Part shown: piece by piece, positions 45,821 to 54,619 of the stretch
Layout: every line of letters begins with the position of its first letter
How positions within the stretch are numbered: position 1 is the first letter of the stretch
Source: Myxococcales bacterium
GTDB taxonomy: Bacteria; Myxococcota_A; Polyangia; Polyangiales; Ga0077539
Assembly (NCBI GenBank): GCA_016793325.1
Contig: JAEUKI010000043.1
Location: 1 to 64,000 of the forward strand
DNA: 64,000 nt
Direction of reading: 5' to 3'
The notes under the pieces: model-generated
Told to the model about the DNA's origin: nothing
The model's database searches: none
Seen by the model: only the letters and a program-made list of their open reading frames with translations
Made by a program: the position numbers and the translations under genes

Positions 45821-46884
45821 AAACGTGGGTCGCAGTCGCGGCGCTCGGCCTCGCGGTCGAGCTCGCGTCCGCGGACGCACGAGCCCAAGCGCAGAGCGCC
45901 CCGTCGAGCGCGGGGGGCTCTCCTGTGGTGGTCGACGTGCAGGCGCCGCTCGGGCAGGCGCAGGCAGAGGCCGTTCGCACGGAGATCGCCCGAGAAATCG
46001 GCGCTCCCGCGCTGCCGCCGACGTCGGGACAGCAGCTCCCCATCACCGCGCAGAGCGCGCGAGGGACGCTGATGATCTTCGTGTCGACCGAGGGGAGGCT
46101 CACGGTCCGTTGGCGCTCGACGAGCGGCGCGGAGCTCGAGCGGAGCGTCGTCGCGCCCAGCGATCCGCTGGAGCTCGTTCGGACGATCGGCGTCCTCGCG
46201 GCGAACCTGCTGCAAGACCCGTTGGCCGAGCTGCCCGAGCGAGCGCCGCCGGTGCAACCACCGGAGCAGACGATCGTGGTGGTGGCAGAGAGCGCGCTCG
46301 CGCTCGAGCCCATCGTCGTTCGCCCCGCGAGCGTGGCCCCCGCTCGATGGCCTGCGTTGCCGATGGACTGGCGGTCGCAGCGAGGGCGACAGCGACTGTC
46401 GTTCGGCCTCGACGGCTACGTGAGCTATCGATCGGGCGTCGAGTTCGTCGCGCCCGACGGGTTTCGACAGTGGACGGCGATCTATGCGCTCGGAGGAATG
46501 TTTCTCAACTACCACGCGCGACCGTGGCTTCGCGTCGGCGTCAATCAAATCGGCGGCGGCGGGACGGATCGCGGCTGGGGCTACATGAGCCTAGGGCCCT
46601 ACGCGGAGTTCGTCTTCGCGCCGTGGCAGTGGCTCGAGCTCTACGGCCAGGTCGGACTGGGACTTCAGCTTCAAGTCGGTCGGCCGCTCTTCGGGCTCGC
46701 GACGAACGCGCAGCTCACGGCCGGCGCGCGGTTTCGCATCGGGCACGTGTTTTCGCTGGGCCTCGGCGGGCGCGGAGCGTTCACGCTGTCCGGTGAATAC
46801 GCGCACAACAATCCAACGGTGATCGCAGCGGGCGACGGCGCGCTCGCCGGAGGGATCGAGCTCGGCTGGACGATCGACGGATGA
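45817..46884 (+). CDS. exported beta-barrel-like protein, third gene of the ECF operon
   Basis: The 355-residue product has a signal peptide (VAVAALGLAVELASADARAQ) and a mainly beta C-terminal half (LSFGLDGYVSYRSGVEF, GGMFLNYHARPWLRVGVNQI, GYMSLGPYAEFVFAPWQWLE), which looks like an outer-membrane barrel. The start is TTG at 45817, overlapping the stop of the anti-sigma gene and preceded by GGAGG 6 bases away; the reading frame leads straight into the signal, so TTG is likely. It is probably an envelope target or sensor linked to the sigma pair. No family is recognised. Confidence 0.8.
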   Translation: MKTWVAVAALGLAVELASADARAQAQSAPSSAGGSPVVVDVQAPLGQAQAEAVRTEIAREIGAPALPPTSGQQLPITAQSARGTLMIFVSTEGRLTVRWRSTSGAELERSVVAPSDPLELVRTIGVLAANLLQDPLAELPERAPPVQPPEQTIVVVAESALALEPIVVRPASVAPARWPALPMDWRSQRGRQRLSFGLDGYVSYRSGVEFVAPDGFRQWTAIYALGGMFLNYHARPWLRVGVNQIGGGGTDRGWGYMSLGPYAEFVFAPWQWLELYGQVGLGLQLQVGRPLFGLATNAQLTAGARFRIGHVFSLGLGGRGAFTLSGEYAHNNPTVIAAGDGALAGGIELGWTIDG

Positions 46885-46896
46885 GCGCGCCGACGC

Positions 46897-48327
46897 TCAC
46901 CAAGGGAGCAACAACGCGATGCCGAGGAGCGGCGCGGCGACCAAGAACACGACGAGCGAGTAGCCCATGATGTCCTTGGCGCGCAGCCCGAGCAGCCCGA
47001 GCAGAGGCAGCGCCCAGAAGGGCTGAAACATGTTTCCCGCCATGTTTCCGTAGGCGACGCCCATGGTGGTCGCGCCGTAGGGCGTCCCGAGGCGACGCGC
47101 GGCCTCGAGCATCACGGGGCCTTCGACGGCCCACTCGCCGCCGCCCGACGGCACGAAGAGCTTCGTCACGAGCGACGCGAGAAACGTGTAGAACGGCAGC
47201 GTCCGCGCCGACGCAAACGCGATGAACACGCCCGCGATCGCGTGGCCGAGCCCCGAGTCGCGCATCATCACCATGATCGCGCCGTAGAAGGGAAACTGCA
47301 GCACGACGCCCGCCGTTCCTCGCACGCTCTGCGAGATGGCCTTGGCGTAGGCGACCGGCGTTCGATACAGCGCCATCCCGACGATCACGAACGCGAAGTT
47401 CAACACGTTGTGGTTGATCGCGAGCGCGCCCTTGGTCCACACGTAGTGCCCGAGCGCGACGAGCCCCACGGCGGACACCGCGAGCTGCCAGCCGCGAAAC
47501 GCGTCCAGTCGCTCGGCGATCGTGCGCGCCGTCGACTCTTGGCCCGTCGCTGCGTCTTCGCCCGGCGCTCGGTCGCGCGCCGCGGGCGCGTCCGCCACGG
47601 CGGTCGGCTCGGGCTCGACCTCGCGAATCATCGCAGGATCGCTGGGCGCCATCGCGCGGACGACCCACGGAATCAAGAGCAGCAGCAGCGCGCAGAGGCC
47701 GACGTTGACCGGCGTGAACACCGTCTGGCTGAGCGGGATCACGCCGATTTGCGCGGAGAGAAAGTGGCCCGGCGTGTTGATGAGCAGCGGCGCGCTCGCG
47801 CTCGTGCCCGCGTGCCAGAGCAGCATGGACATGTACGCGGCCGTTCCGAGCAGCGGGTAGTGCACGCGAACGCCGCGCTCGCGGCACGTTCGAGCGACCT
47901 CGCGCGCGAGCATCGCCGCGGTCATCAGCCCGAAGCCCCAGTGCAGCCACCCGAGCGCGAGCGCCGCGGTCGAGACGAACCACAGCGCGCCGCCCTGCGT
48001 CTTCGGGATCATCGCCGCGCGACGGATCGCCTTGGCCACGGGAGGCGAGCTCGCGATCGTCTCGCCCGTGACCACGATCAACACCATTTGCATCGCGAAC
48101 GTCAGCAGGTCCGAGAAGCCCTTGAAGAGCATCTCCGACGCGCTCACGACCGCGGCCGTCAGCGCGAGGGGCGCCGGCGCGCCTGCGCTCACAGGAGCGC
48201 CGTAGCGCGCGAGCATCGCGACCGACGCGGCCCACGTGAGGGCGGTCAGCGCGAGCACGAGCACGAACGGGTCGGGCATCACCCGACGCACGAGGCGATC
48301 TGCGGACGCGCCGAGCCGCTCGAGCAT
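46897..48327 (-). CDS. AtoE-family short-chain fatty acid transporter
   Basis: The 476-residue product has about 12 membrane segments and belongs to the AtoE/TIGR00366-like family (ScFA transporter). Recognisable parts are MPDPFVLVLALTALTWAASV, GDTFH-like substrate segments in GFSDLLTFAMQMVLIVVTGE, HWGFGLMTAAMLAREV and NMAGNMFQPFWALPLLGLLG. The family moves short-chain fatty acids into the cell. A Glu/Ala/Asp-rich cytoplasmic loop lies in the middle. The ATG is 2 bases downstream of the stop of the peptidase gene, so the two form an operon. Confidence 0.85.
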   Translation of the reverse strand: MLERLGASADRLVRRVMPDPFVLVLALTALTWAASVAMLARYGAPVSAGAPAPLALTAAVVSASEMLFKGFSDLLTFAMQMVLIVVTGETIASSPPVAKAIRRAAMIPKTQGGALWFVSTAALALGWLHWGFGLMTAAMLAREVARTCRERGVRVHYPLLGTAAYMSMLLWHAGTSASAPLLINTPGHFLSAQIGVIPLSQTVFTPVNVGLCALLLLLIPWVVRAMAPSDPAMIREVEPEPTAVADAPAARDRAPGEDAATGQESTARTIAERLDAFRGWQLAVSAVGLVALGHYVWTKGALAINHNVLNFAFVIVGMALYRTPVAYAKAISQSVRGTAGVVLQFPFYGAIMVMMRDSGLGHAIAGVFIAFASARTLPFYTFLASLVTKLFVPSGGGEWAVEGPVMLEAARRLGTPYGATTMGVAYGNMAGNMFQPFWALPLLGLLGLRAKDIMGYSLVVFLVAAPLLGIALLLPW

Positions 48328-48329
48328 CG

Positions 48330-49286
48330 CTATTTCACCGGGCGAAACTTGTTCGTCGCGGCGACGAGCGCCCGCGAGATCCCAGGCTCGTGCATCGAGT
48401 GCCCCGCGTCGGGGACGATCACGAACTCCGCGTCGGGCAGCGCCTTGTGCAGCGCCCACGCGCTCTCCATCGGGCACACGACGTCGTAGCGCCCCTGCAC
48501 GATCACCGTGGGGATGTGCTTGATTTTATGGGCGTCATCGAGGAGCTGCGTGTCCGAGCGAAAGAAGCCCTTGTTGACGAAGTAGTGGCACTCGATGCGC
48601 GCGAAGGCCTCGGCGAAGCGATCGCCCGAGAAGCGCTGGATCATGTCCGCGTCCGGGATGAGCTTGCTCGTCGAGCCCTCCCACACGGCCCACGCGCGCG
48701 CGGCCTCGAGGCGCACCGCCGCGTCGTCGCTCGTCAGCCGCTTGTGAAACGCCGTGAGCAAATCGCCGCGCTCGGCCTCGGGGATCGGCGCGATGTACGA
48801 CTCCCAGTAGTCCGCGAACAGGGCGCTCGTCCCGCGTTGGTAGAACCAGTCGATCTCTTGCTTTCGGAGCAGAAAAATCCCACGCAACACGAGCTCGGTG
48901 ACGCGCTCGGGGTGCGTCTCGGCGTAGGCGAGCGCGAGCGTCGAGCCCCAGCTCCCGCCGAAGACCTGCCATCGATCGATCCCGAGGTGCTCGCGGATGC
49001 GCTCGATGTCCGCGACGAGGTCCCACGTGGTGTTCTCTTCGAGGCACGCGTGCGGAGTGCTCTTTCCGCAGCCGCGCTGGTCGAAGAGCACAATTCGATA
49101 GACGCTCGGGTCGAAGAAGCGACGGTATTTCGCGTCGCTCCCGCCGCCGGGGCCGCCGTGCAGAAAGACCACCGGCTTTCCTTTGGGATTGCCGCTCTCT
49201 TCGAAGTAGATCTCGTGGAGGCTCGAGACCGCGAGCCGGCCGGTTCGGTACGGATCGATCGCTGGGTACAGAAGCGCTTCGCTCAT
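48330..49286 (-). CDS. pip: proline iminopeptidase
   Basis: The 318-residue product is an alpha/beta-hydrolase of the S33 family. Motifs are VVFLHGGPGGGSDAKY, the DQRGCGKSTPH segment, the nucleophile elbow GGSWGSTLAL (Ser112), and GRYDVVCPMES with a late DAGHSMHEPG giving the Asp and His of the triad. The enzyme removes N-terminal proline from peptides. There is no signal peptide. It is the first gene of an operon with the AtoE-type transporter and starts 34 bp from the divergent DTW gene. Confidence 0.92.
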   Translation of the reverse strand: MSEALLYPAIDPYRTGRLAVSSLHEIYFEESGNPKGKPVVFLHGGPGGGSDAKYRRFFDPSVYRIVLFDQRGCGKSTPHACLEENTTWDLVADIERIREHLGIDRWQVFGGSWGSTLALAYAETHPERVTELVLRGIFLLRKQEIDWFYQRGTSALFADYWESYIAPIPEAERGDLLTAFHKRLTSDDAAVRLEAARAWAVWEGSTSKLIPDADMIQRFSGDRFAEAFARIECHYFVNKGFFRSDTQLLDDAHKIKHIPTVIVQGRYDVVCPMESAWALHKALPDAEFVIVPDAGHSMHEPGISRALVAATNKFRPVK

Positions 49287-49320
49287 GACGGGCGCGCACG
49301 GTACCTTGCGCACCGCACTC

Positions 49321-50118
49321 ATGACCACCAAACCCGCGAAGCCCGGCGCGCCGTCGACGACCGCTGACACCAGCGCGAGCGCCGAGACGCCGCCCGCCAC
49401 TGCCCTCGATTTCGTGCGAGACCGCGTCGTCCGCGCGCACCCGCGCCTTCGCGTGCTCATCTTGCAGCACCCGCAAGAGCAGGACGCCCTGCTCGGAACG
49501 GCCCCGCTCGTCGTCGCGTCGCTCGAGCGCTCGGCGCTCCGCGTCGGACTGTCGTGGGCCTCGCTCGCGCACGCGCTCGAAGAAGAAGAAGCCGAGCCCT
49601 CGCGCTGGGCCGTGATGTACCGAGGCTCGCTCGGGCGCGAGCTCACCGAGCGCGAGCTCGCGATGCCGACGCTGCTGCTCGACCGCAAATCGCAGCGCAA
49701 ATCACCGGACGAGCTGCACCTCGACGGCATCGTCGTCCTCGACGGAACCTGGTCGCAAGCCAAGGCCCTCTGGTGGCGCAACCCCTGGCTGCTCAAGCTC
49801 AACCGCGTGCTGCTCCACCCCAAGGAGCCGAGCGCGTACGGCAGGCTCCGCAAGCAGCCGTCCAATCAACACGTCTCGACGCTCGAAGCCGTGGCGCTCG
49901 CGCTCGACGGGCTCGGCGAAGACGCAGGCGTGGGCGCGGATTTGCGACGGCTTTTTCGCACGCTCTGCCAGCGCGCAAGAGATGCGGGCGTGACCAACAG
50001 CAGCGGGCCCGACGCGCTCGAAGCGCTCGCAGAGGCAGCCGCGCCGGGCGCGAGGCCCAAGGGCGCGAAGAAGCCCGCGAAGAAGAGAGGCCCCAAGCGC
50101 GACGACGTGGCATTCTAA
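49321..50118 (+). CDS. DTW-domain tRNA-uridine aminocarboxypropyltransferase
   Basis: The 265-residue product has the DTW domain: VVLDGTWSQAKALWW (DGTW motif), NRVLLHPKEPSAYGRLRKQP and SNQHVSTLEAVALAL. Proteins of this family add a 3-amino-3-carboxypropyl group from SAM to tRNA uridine (acp3U), as shown for TapT/TuaA. A Lys/Pro/Ala-rich C-terminal tail (GAKKPAKKRGPKR) may bind RNA. The usual N-terminal CxxC zinc pair is not seen, so it may be a shortened form. The ATG at 49321 is preferred; one at 49285 would overlap the divergent peptidase start. Confidence 0.85.
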   Translation: MTTKPAKPGAPSTTADTSASAETPPATALDFVRDRVVRAHPRLRVLILQHPQEQDALLGTAPLVVASLERSALRVGLSWASLAHALEEEEAEPSRWAVMYRGSLGRELTERELAMPTLLLDRKSQRKSPDELHLDGIVVLDGTWSQAKALWWRNPWLLKLNRVLLHPKEPSAYGRLRKQPSNQHVSTLEAVALALDGLGEDAGVGADLRRLFRTLCQRARDAGVTNSSGPDALEALAEAAAPGARPKGAKKPAKKRGPKRDDVAF

Positions 50119-50122
50119 CGGG

Positions 50123-51349
50123 GTGAGCAACGCGCCGCGCGCTGACGGACCGACAGCATCGGGCGCTCCCGATGCCGCCCGCTCCAACCAGGGCACCGAC
50201 GGCGCCGAGCGATCGATCACGAAGAGCGCTTCGCGCGCGACGCACGTCGCGTTGGCCGTGGGCGCGAGGTACGCGTGCTTCTTCTGTCGCACGCGCGAAC
50301 AGCGCCCGGGCCGCTGCGAGCGCTGCGGTCGAACGCGCTTCGAGCTGAAGGGCGAGAGCGCGAACAGCCGCTTGGTTCAGCTCGCGCGGCGCGTGTTCAA
50401 GGCGACCGCGGTGCACGGGTCCAAGCCCGAGCGCGAGCGCGCGCTCACGGTGGTCGCGCACGTGATCGCCGTGGCGACGTCGTTCATGAGCGTGTGGATC
50501 GCGCACCACTATTCGAGTTCGTTTTCGGGGCCGACGCTCGTGCTGTTCGCGCTCGCGGCGGTGCTCGGGTACGTCGGCGGATACCTCAGCGTCGCGCTGT
50601 TTCTGCTCTTGCTCTTGCTCACGACCGCGGCCGTGGCGCTCGCCGCGACGGTGGGGATCCTCGCGGTCGTCGCGATGATCGCGCCGTTGACGCTGCTCGT
50701 CCCGCAGCCGCGCGGGGACGCGCTTCGCGCGCGCATCGGGTCGCTCACCGAACGAGCGATCGCGCTCGTGTTCGAGCCGGTGTTCAGGCTGCGCGGCGCG
50801 GGCCCCGTCGCGCGTTGGAAGAAGCCGCGTCGCCACGAGGGGCTGCGCCCGGTTCGCCTCGCGCTGCCTGCGCCCGCGCGCCCCGCGGTTCGCTTCGAAG
50901 GGACGCTCGGCCGCTGCCCCGAAGAGGTCTCGATCGCCAACGTCCGCGCGGCCATCGTGGGCGTCGCTGGGTACACCATCGGCGCGCGCGTCGAGGACGC
51001 GATCGTCGCGCCGTTCGAGCTCGAGACCGTCGAGGGGCCCGTGCGCGTGGAAGTCGCGGTCGGCGAGGTCGTCTTCGCGGCGAGCGCGACGAGCGGGCAG
51101 CGAGAGACCGTCTCGCGAGACCTTCCGACGCAGTGGGGCGTGGCGCACGCGCGACGCAGACCCGAGGCGATGCCGCCGAACGAAGCGGTCGCTGTGTTCG
51201 CCGCGCGCAAGGGCGCGCGCGTCCGCGTCGAGGGAGGCGAGCTCACCGAGCGCGCGGCGGTCACCGACCAAGAAGGCTACCGAACCTCGAGCTTCGAGCG
51301 CTCGCTCAAGGGAACAGAAGAGCACCCCGTTCGCATCACGATCTTGTGA
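50123..51349 (+). CDS. zinc-ribbon membrane protein
   Basis: The 408-residue product has a Cys4 zinc-ribbon-like motif near residue 50 (ACFFCRTREQRPGRCERCGR), then three or four membrane segments (about 110-195: VVAHVIAVATSFMSVWIAHH, TLVLFALAAVLGYVGGYLSV, ALFLLLLLLTTAAVALAATV) and a soluble C-terminal half (about 230-408), beta-rich, with repeated VEVAVGEVVF-type strands. No family is recognised. It starts with GTG 4 bases after the DTW gene stop, so co-transcription is likely. Confidence 0.75.
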   Translation: MSNAPRADGPTASGAPDAARSNQGTDGAERSITKSASRATHVALAVGARYACFFCRTREQRPGRCERCGRTRFELKGESANSRLVQLARRVFKATAVHGSKPERERALTVVAHVIAVATSFMSVWIAHHYSSSFSGPTLVLFALAAVLGYVGGYLSVALFLLLLLLTTAAVALAATVGILAVVAMIAPLTLLVPQPRGDALRARIGSLTERAIALVFEPVFRLRGAGPVARWKKPRRHEGLRPVRLALPAPARPAVRFEGTLGRCPEEVSIANVRAAIVGVAGYTIGARVEDAIVAPFELETVEGPVRVEVAVGEVVFAASATSGQRETVSRDLPTQWGVAHARRRPEAMPPNEAVAVFAARKGARVRVEGGELTERAAVTDQEGYRTSSFERSLKGTEEHPVRITIL

Positions 51350-51511
51350 GCGCCCTACTCGACGCGCACCGTCGACCCAAAGTCCCTTCTCAACCAGCTC
51401 CGCTTCGGGTTTGTGACAGGCGCGAACGCGAACACCCTGTAAAGTCCTCGGCACTCGCTCTTGCCTGTCATCCTTCTAACCCGGCTCCCGCTGTAGGTCG
51501 GACGCACATCG

Positions 51512-52852
51512 ATGACACCGCTCACCGCAGCGCGCGCGCAGATGGAGGTCTCGCTCGCGTTTCACATGATCTTCGCCGCGCTCGGCATCGGGATGCCCCT
51601 GCTCATGGTGCTCGCCGAGGCCCTGTGGCTGCGCACCAAGCGCGACGAGTACCGCGCGCTCGCGAAGACGTGGGCCAAGGCCACCGCCCTTCTCTTCGCG
51701 GTCGGCGCGGTCTCGGGGACGGCGCTCTCGTTCGAGCTCGGGCTCTTGTGGCCGGGCTTCATGCGCTTCGCGGGCGCGGTCATCGGTCCAGCGTTCGCGA
51801 TGGAGGGCTACGCGTTCTTCATCGAGGCTATTTTTGTGGGCCTGTATTTGTACGGCTGGGATCGATTGAGCCCGAAGGCCCATTTTCTCTGCGGAATTCC
51901 TGTCGCGCTGTCGGGGCTCTTGTCGGGCGCGTTCGTCGTCGCGGTCGACGCGTGGATGCAGACGCCCGTCGCGTACACGATCGTCGACGGTCGCGCGGCG
52001 CCGCTCACCGGGTGGGCTGTGTTTCTCGCGCCCTCGTGGCCCACGATGGCCGTGCACTCGTCGCTGTCTTGTTACGCGGCCACGGGGTTCGCCGTCGCCG
52101 GCGTGTACGCCCTGGGAATCCTCAGGGGAAACGACGATCGCTACCACCGCGCGGGGCTGCGCATCGCGCTCGCGGTGGCGTCCGTGGCGATCCTCGCGCA
52201 GATGCCGAGCGGCCACAGCTCGGCGCAGCACGTCGCGAGCGCGCAGCCCGTGAAGCTCGCGGCGATGGAGGCGCTCTACCACACCGAGCGCGGCGCTCCG
52301 TTGCTCGTGGGGGGGATCCCTGATCGGGCGAACGAGCGGGTTCGATTCGCGATCGAGCTGCCGAAGATGCTCTCGCTGATGAGCTTCAACGACCCCAACG
52401 CGACCGTCCGCGGCCTGCGCGAGTGGCCCGCGGACGAGCGCCCGAACGAGCTCGTCGTGCACATCGCGTTTCAGCTCATGGTCGGCGCGGGAACGTCCCT
52501 CTTCGCGCTCGCGGTCCTGTGGCTCGGGCAGCGGCTGCGGGCGCGCAAGACGCACACGAACGAGCCGCGATGGCTGCTCTGGATCGCGCTCGGAGCCTCG
52601 CCGCTGGGGATGCTCGCGCTCGAAGCGGGCTGGTTCGTCACGGAGGTCGGTCGGCAACCGTGGGTCGTCCGAGGCCTGCTCCGAACGCGCGACGCGGTGA
52701 CGCCCGCGAGCGGCGTGGCGCTGTCGTTCTTCACGTTTTCGCTGTTGTACGTAGGGCTCGGCGCGGCGCTGGTCGGGCTCCTCCGCGGGCTCGCGCGGCA
52801 TCGACGGCAAGCCCTCTCGCGCGCTGCGACGAGCGCAGAGGTGCCCGCGTGA
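51512..52852 (+). CDS. cydA: cytochrome bd ubiquinol oxidase subunit I (short Q-loop)
   Basis: The 446-residue product has the CydA membrane pattern: N-terminal MEVSLAFHMIFAALGIGMPL, the heme-region GTALSFELGLLWPGFMRFAG and EGYAFFIEAIFVGLYLYGWD, and the conserved GWFVTEVGRQPWVV near residue 380. It is shorter than the long-Q-loop CydA of E. coli (about 520 residues), so it fits the CIO/short-Q-loop type. It carries hemes b558, b595 and d and reduces O2 with electrons from quinol. The stop overlaps the start of cydB. Confidence 0.94.
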   Translation: MTPLTAARAQMEVSLAFHMIFAALGIGMPLLMVLAEALWLRTKRDEYRALAKTWAKATALLFAVGAVSGTALSFELGLLWPGFMRFAGAVIGPAFAMEGYAFFIEAIFVGLYLYGWDRLSPKAHFLCGIPVALSGLLSGAFVVAVDAWMQTPVAYTIVDGRAAPLTGWAVFLAPSWPTMAVHSSLSCYAATGFAVAGVYALGILRGNDDRYHRAGLRIALAVASVAILAQMPSGHSSAQHVASAQPVKLAAMEALYHTERGAPLLVGGIPDRANERVRFAIELPKMLSLMSFNDPNATVRGLREWPADERPNELVVHIAFQLMVGAGTSLFALAVLWLGQRLRARKTHTNEPRWLLWIALGASPLGMLALEAGWFVTEVGRQPWVVRGLLRTRDAVTPASGVALSFFTFSLLYVGLGAALVGLLRGLARHRRQALSRAATSAEVPA

Positions 52853-53847
52853 GCCTCGCGGACACGGCGGCAGGGCTCGCGGTGCTCGGGCTCGTGGCGT
52901 ATGCGATCTTCGGCGGCGCGGACTTCGGCGGAGGCATCTGGGATTTGTTCGCGTCGGGCCCTCGCAAGGACGCGCAACGAAAGGCGATCGCGCGCGCGAT
53001 GGGGCCCGTGTGGGAGGCCAACCACGTGTGGCTCATCTTCGCGGTGGTGGTCGTGTTCGCCTGCTTTCCACCAGCGTTTTCAGCGGTGAGCGTCGCGTTG
53101 TTCGCGCCGATGCACTTCGCGGTCTTGGGCGTCGTCCTGCGCGGCGCGGCGTTTGTGTTTCGATCCTACGGCGAACCCGAGCACGCGCGGCGATGGGGCG
53201 CCATCTTCGGGGCCTCGTCTGCCCTCACGCCCGTGCTCCTCGGCGCCGCAGCGGCGTCGCTCTCGTCCGGTCACATTCGCGTCCGCGACCATGGAATCGA
53301 CGCCCCGACGAGCGCGTGGCTCGGGCCGCTCCCGCTCGCGTTTGGCGCGTTTGCCCTCGCGCTCTGCGCGTACCAAGCGGCGGTGTTCTTGTGCTCGGAG
53401 ACCGAGGGCGAGCTGCGCGAAGACTTTCGCCGCCGCGCCCTCTGGTCCGGAACAGCCGTCGTCGCCACGAGCGCCGCGCTGCCCATCGCCCTCTGGCTCG
53501 GCCGCTCGCCGCTCGTCGCGGGGCTCGCGCGAGGCGCGGTCGCGCCCGTCTTGATTTGTGGTGTGATCGCCGCCCTCGTGAGCGGCTGGGCCTTGCGAGC
53601 GCGGCGGTTCTCGCTCGCGCGGATGGCGAGCGCGGCGCAGGTGGGCGCGCTCGTCGTAGGCTGGGCGCTCGCGATGCGACCCTATCTCGTCTATCCGGAT
53701 GTCACGATCGCCTCGAGCGCGGCGCCCGACACGACGCTGCGGTTCGTGCTCGTCACGGCGCCGTTCGGGATGGCTCTGTTGATTCCGTCGCTGATTTTGC
53801 TGTACCGGGTGTTCAATCTTCGGCCCGTCGAGGACCGCGCGAGCTGA
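52849..53847 (+). CDS. cydB: cytochrome bd ubiquinol oxidase subunit II
   Basis: The 332-residue product is CydB: the N-terminal helix ends FGGADFGGGIWDLFASGPRK, followed by GPVWEANHVWLIFAVVVVFA and HFAVLGVVLRGAAFVFRSYG, all hallmarks of the family. It stabilises the heme subunit. The start is GTG at 52849, overlapping the cydA stop (GTGA), so translation is coupled. No CydX or CydC/CydD gene is seen in the window. Confidence 0.93.
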   Translation: MSLADTAAGLAVLGLVAYAIFGGADFGGGIWDLFASGPRKDAQRKAIARAMGPVWEANHVWLIFAVVVVFACFPPAFSAVSVALFAPMHFAVLGVVLRGAAFVFRSYGEPEHARRWGAIFGASSALTPVLLGAAAASLSSGHIRVRDHGIDAPTSAWLGPLPLAFGAFALALCAYQAAVFLCSETEGELREDFRRRALWSGTAVVATSAALPIALWLGRSPLVAGLARGAVAPVLICGVIAALVSGWALRARRFSLARMASAAQVGALVVGWALAMRPYLVYPDVTIASSAAPDTTLRFVLVTAPFGMALLIPSLILLYRVFNLRPVEDRAS

Positions 53848-53850
53848 GCG

Positions 53851-54426
53851 ATGCGCCACCGTCGGCCCCACACGAGACGCCTCGCGGCGACGGCGCTCTT
53901 CGGCGCGATCGGGATCGCGTCTTCGACGACCGTGGCGCAACCGGTGCGAATCGAAACCCGAGACCTGCCGGTGGTCCTCGAGCGAGAGAACCCGCAGGCG
54001 CGACGGTGGGACGAGCGATTCGTTCCTGTGTGCGGACAGCGCGAGTGCTTCGAGCTCGAGCGCGGCGTTCGGTATCGCATCGGCGGGCCGCTCGTGGCGC
54101 CGAGCGCGCCGTTTGCGCTCTTGTCGGGCCCGGTGCTCTTGCGCGTCAACGCGGCCTCGCGCGGCGCCAACCAAGTTTCGCTTGGAATTCTCCTGACAGG
54201 CGCGACCATCCTCGTGCTGGGTCTCTCCGCGATCTCCGCGTGGCCGTGGGTGCGGTGGGACCCGATCATCGCCATCGGCGGCGCGATCGCGGGCGGCGGC
54301 GCGGTCGTCACGGGCGCCGGAGGACTCTTGCTCTACGCGCACACGACGCGCGTCGCACAAGTGATTCGAGACGCGTCGACAGAGCTCCCGGCGATCCGCG
54401 TCTCGCTCGTGCGGGGGCAGTTCTGA
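53851..54426 (+). CDS. small exported membrane protein downstream of cydAB
   Basis: The 191-residue product has a signal peptide (ATALFGAIGIASSTTVAQ), a short exported part with two Cys (VCGQRECFELERG), then two or three membrane segments (QVSLGILLTGATILVLGLSA, WDPIIAIGGAIAGGGAVVTG). It starts 3 bases after the cydB stop, so it is probably in the same transcript. It has no similarity I recognise to CydX/CydY. Its role may be linked to the oxidase, by position only. Confidence 0.8.
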   Translation: MRHRRPHTRRLAATALFGAIGIASSTTVAQPVRIETRDLPVVLERENPQARRWDERFVPVCGQRECFELERGVRYRIGGPLVAPSAPFALLSGPVLLRVNAASRGANQVSLGILLTGATILVLGLSAISAWPWVRWDPIIAIGGAIAGGGAVVTGAGGLLLYAHTTRVAQVIRDASTELPAIRVSLVRGQF

Positions 54427-54515
54427 CAGCGCGAACGTCGACTCACACGGCCAGCGGGCAAGCGCTCATCGCGACCCGAATTGTGAGAGGGAGACTTCAG
54501 GATGAACGCGGGCGG

Positions 54516-54538
54516 GCGCATGCAACGAGTGCATGCGC
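54516..54538. terminator. hairpin, candidate terminator
   Basis: GCGCATGCA-ACGAG-TGCATGCGC is a perfect 9-bp stem with a 5-base loop in the 193-bp gap between the cydAB operon (ending 54426) and the convergent LysR gene (ending 54620). There is no T tract, as is common at this GC content. The site is the best candidate to separate the two convergent transcripts. Confidence 0.45.
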
Positions 54539-54619
54539 ATGGGCGCCGTGTGCGGCGGGGCGTCACGGGCCAAGGCGCCCGGACGCCGAGGAGCTCAGTG
54601 ATGCGCCCCCGTGCGCAGC

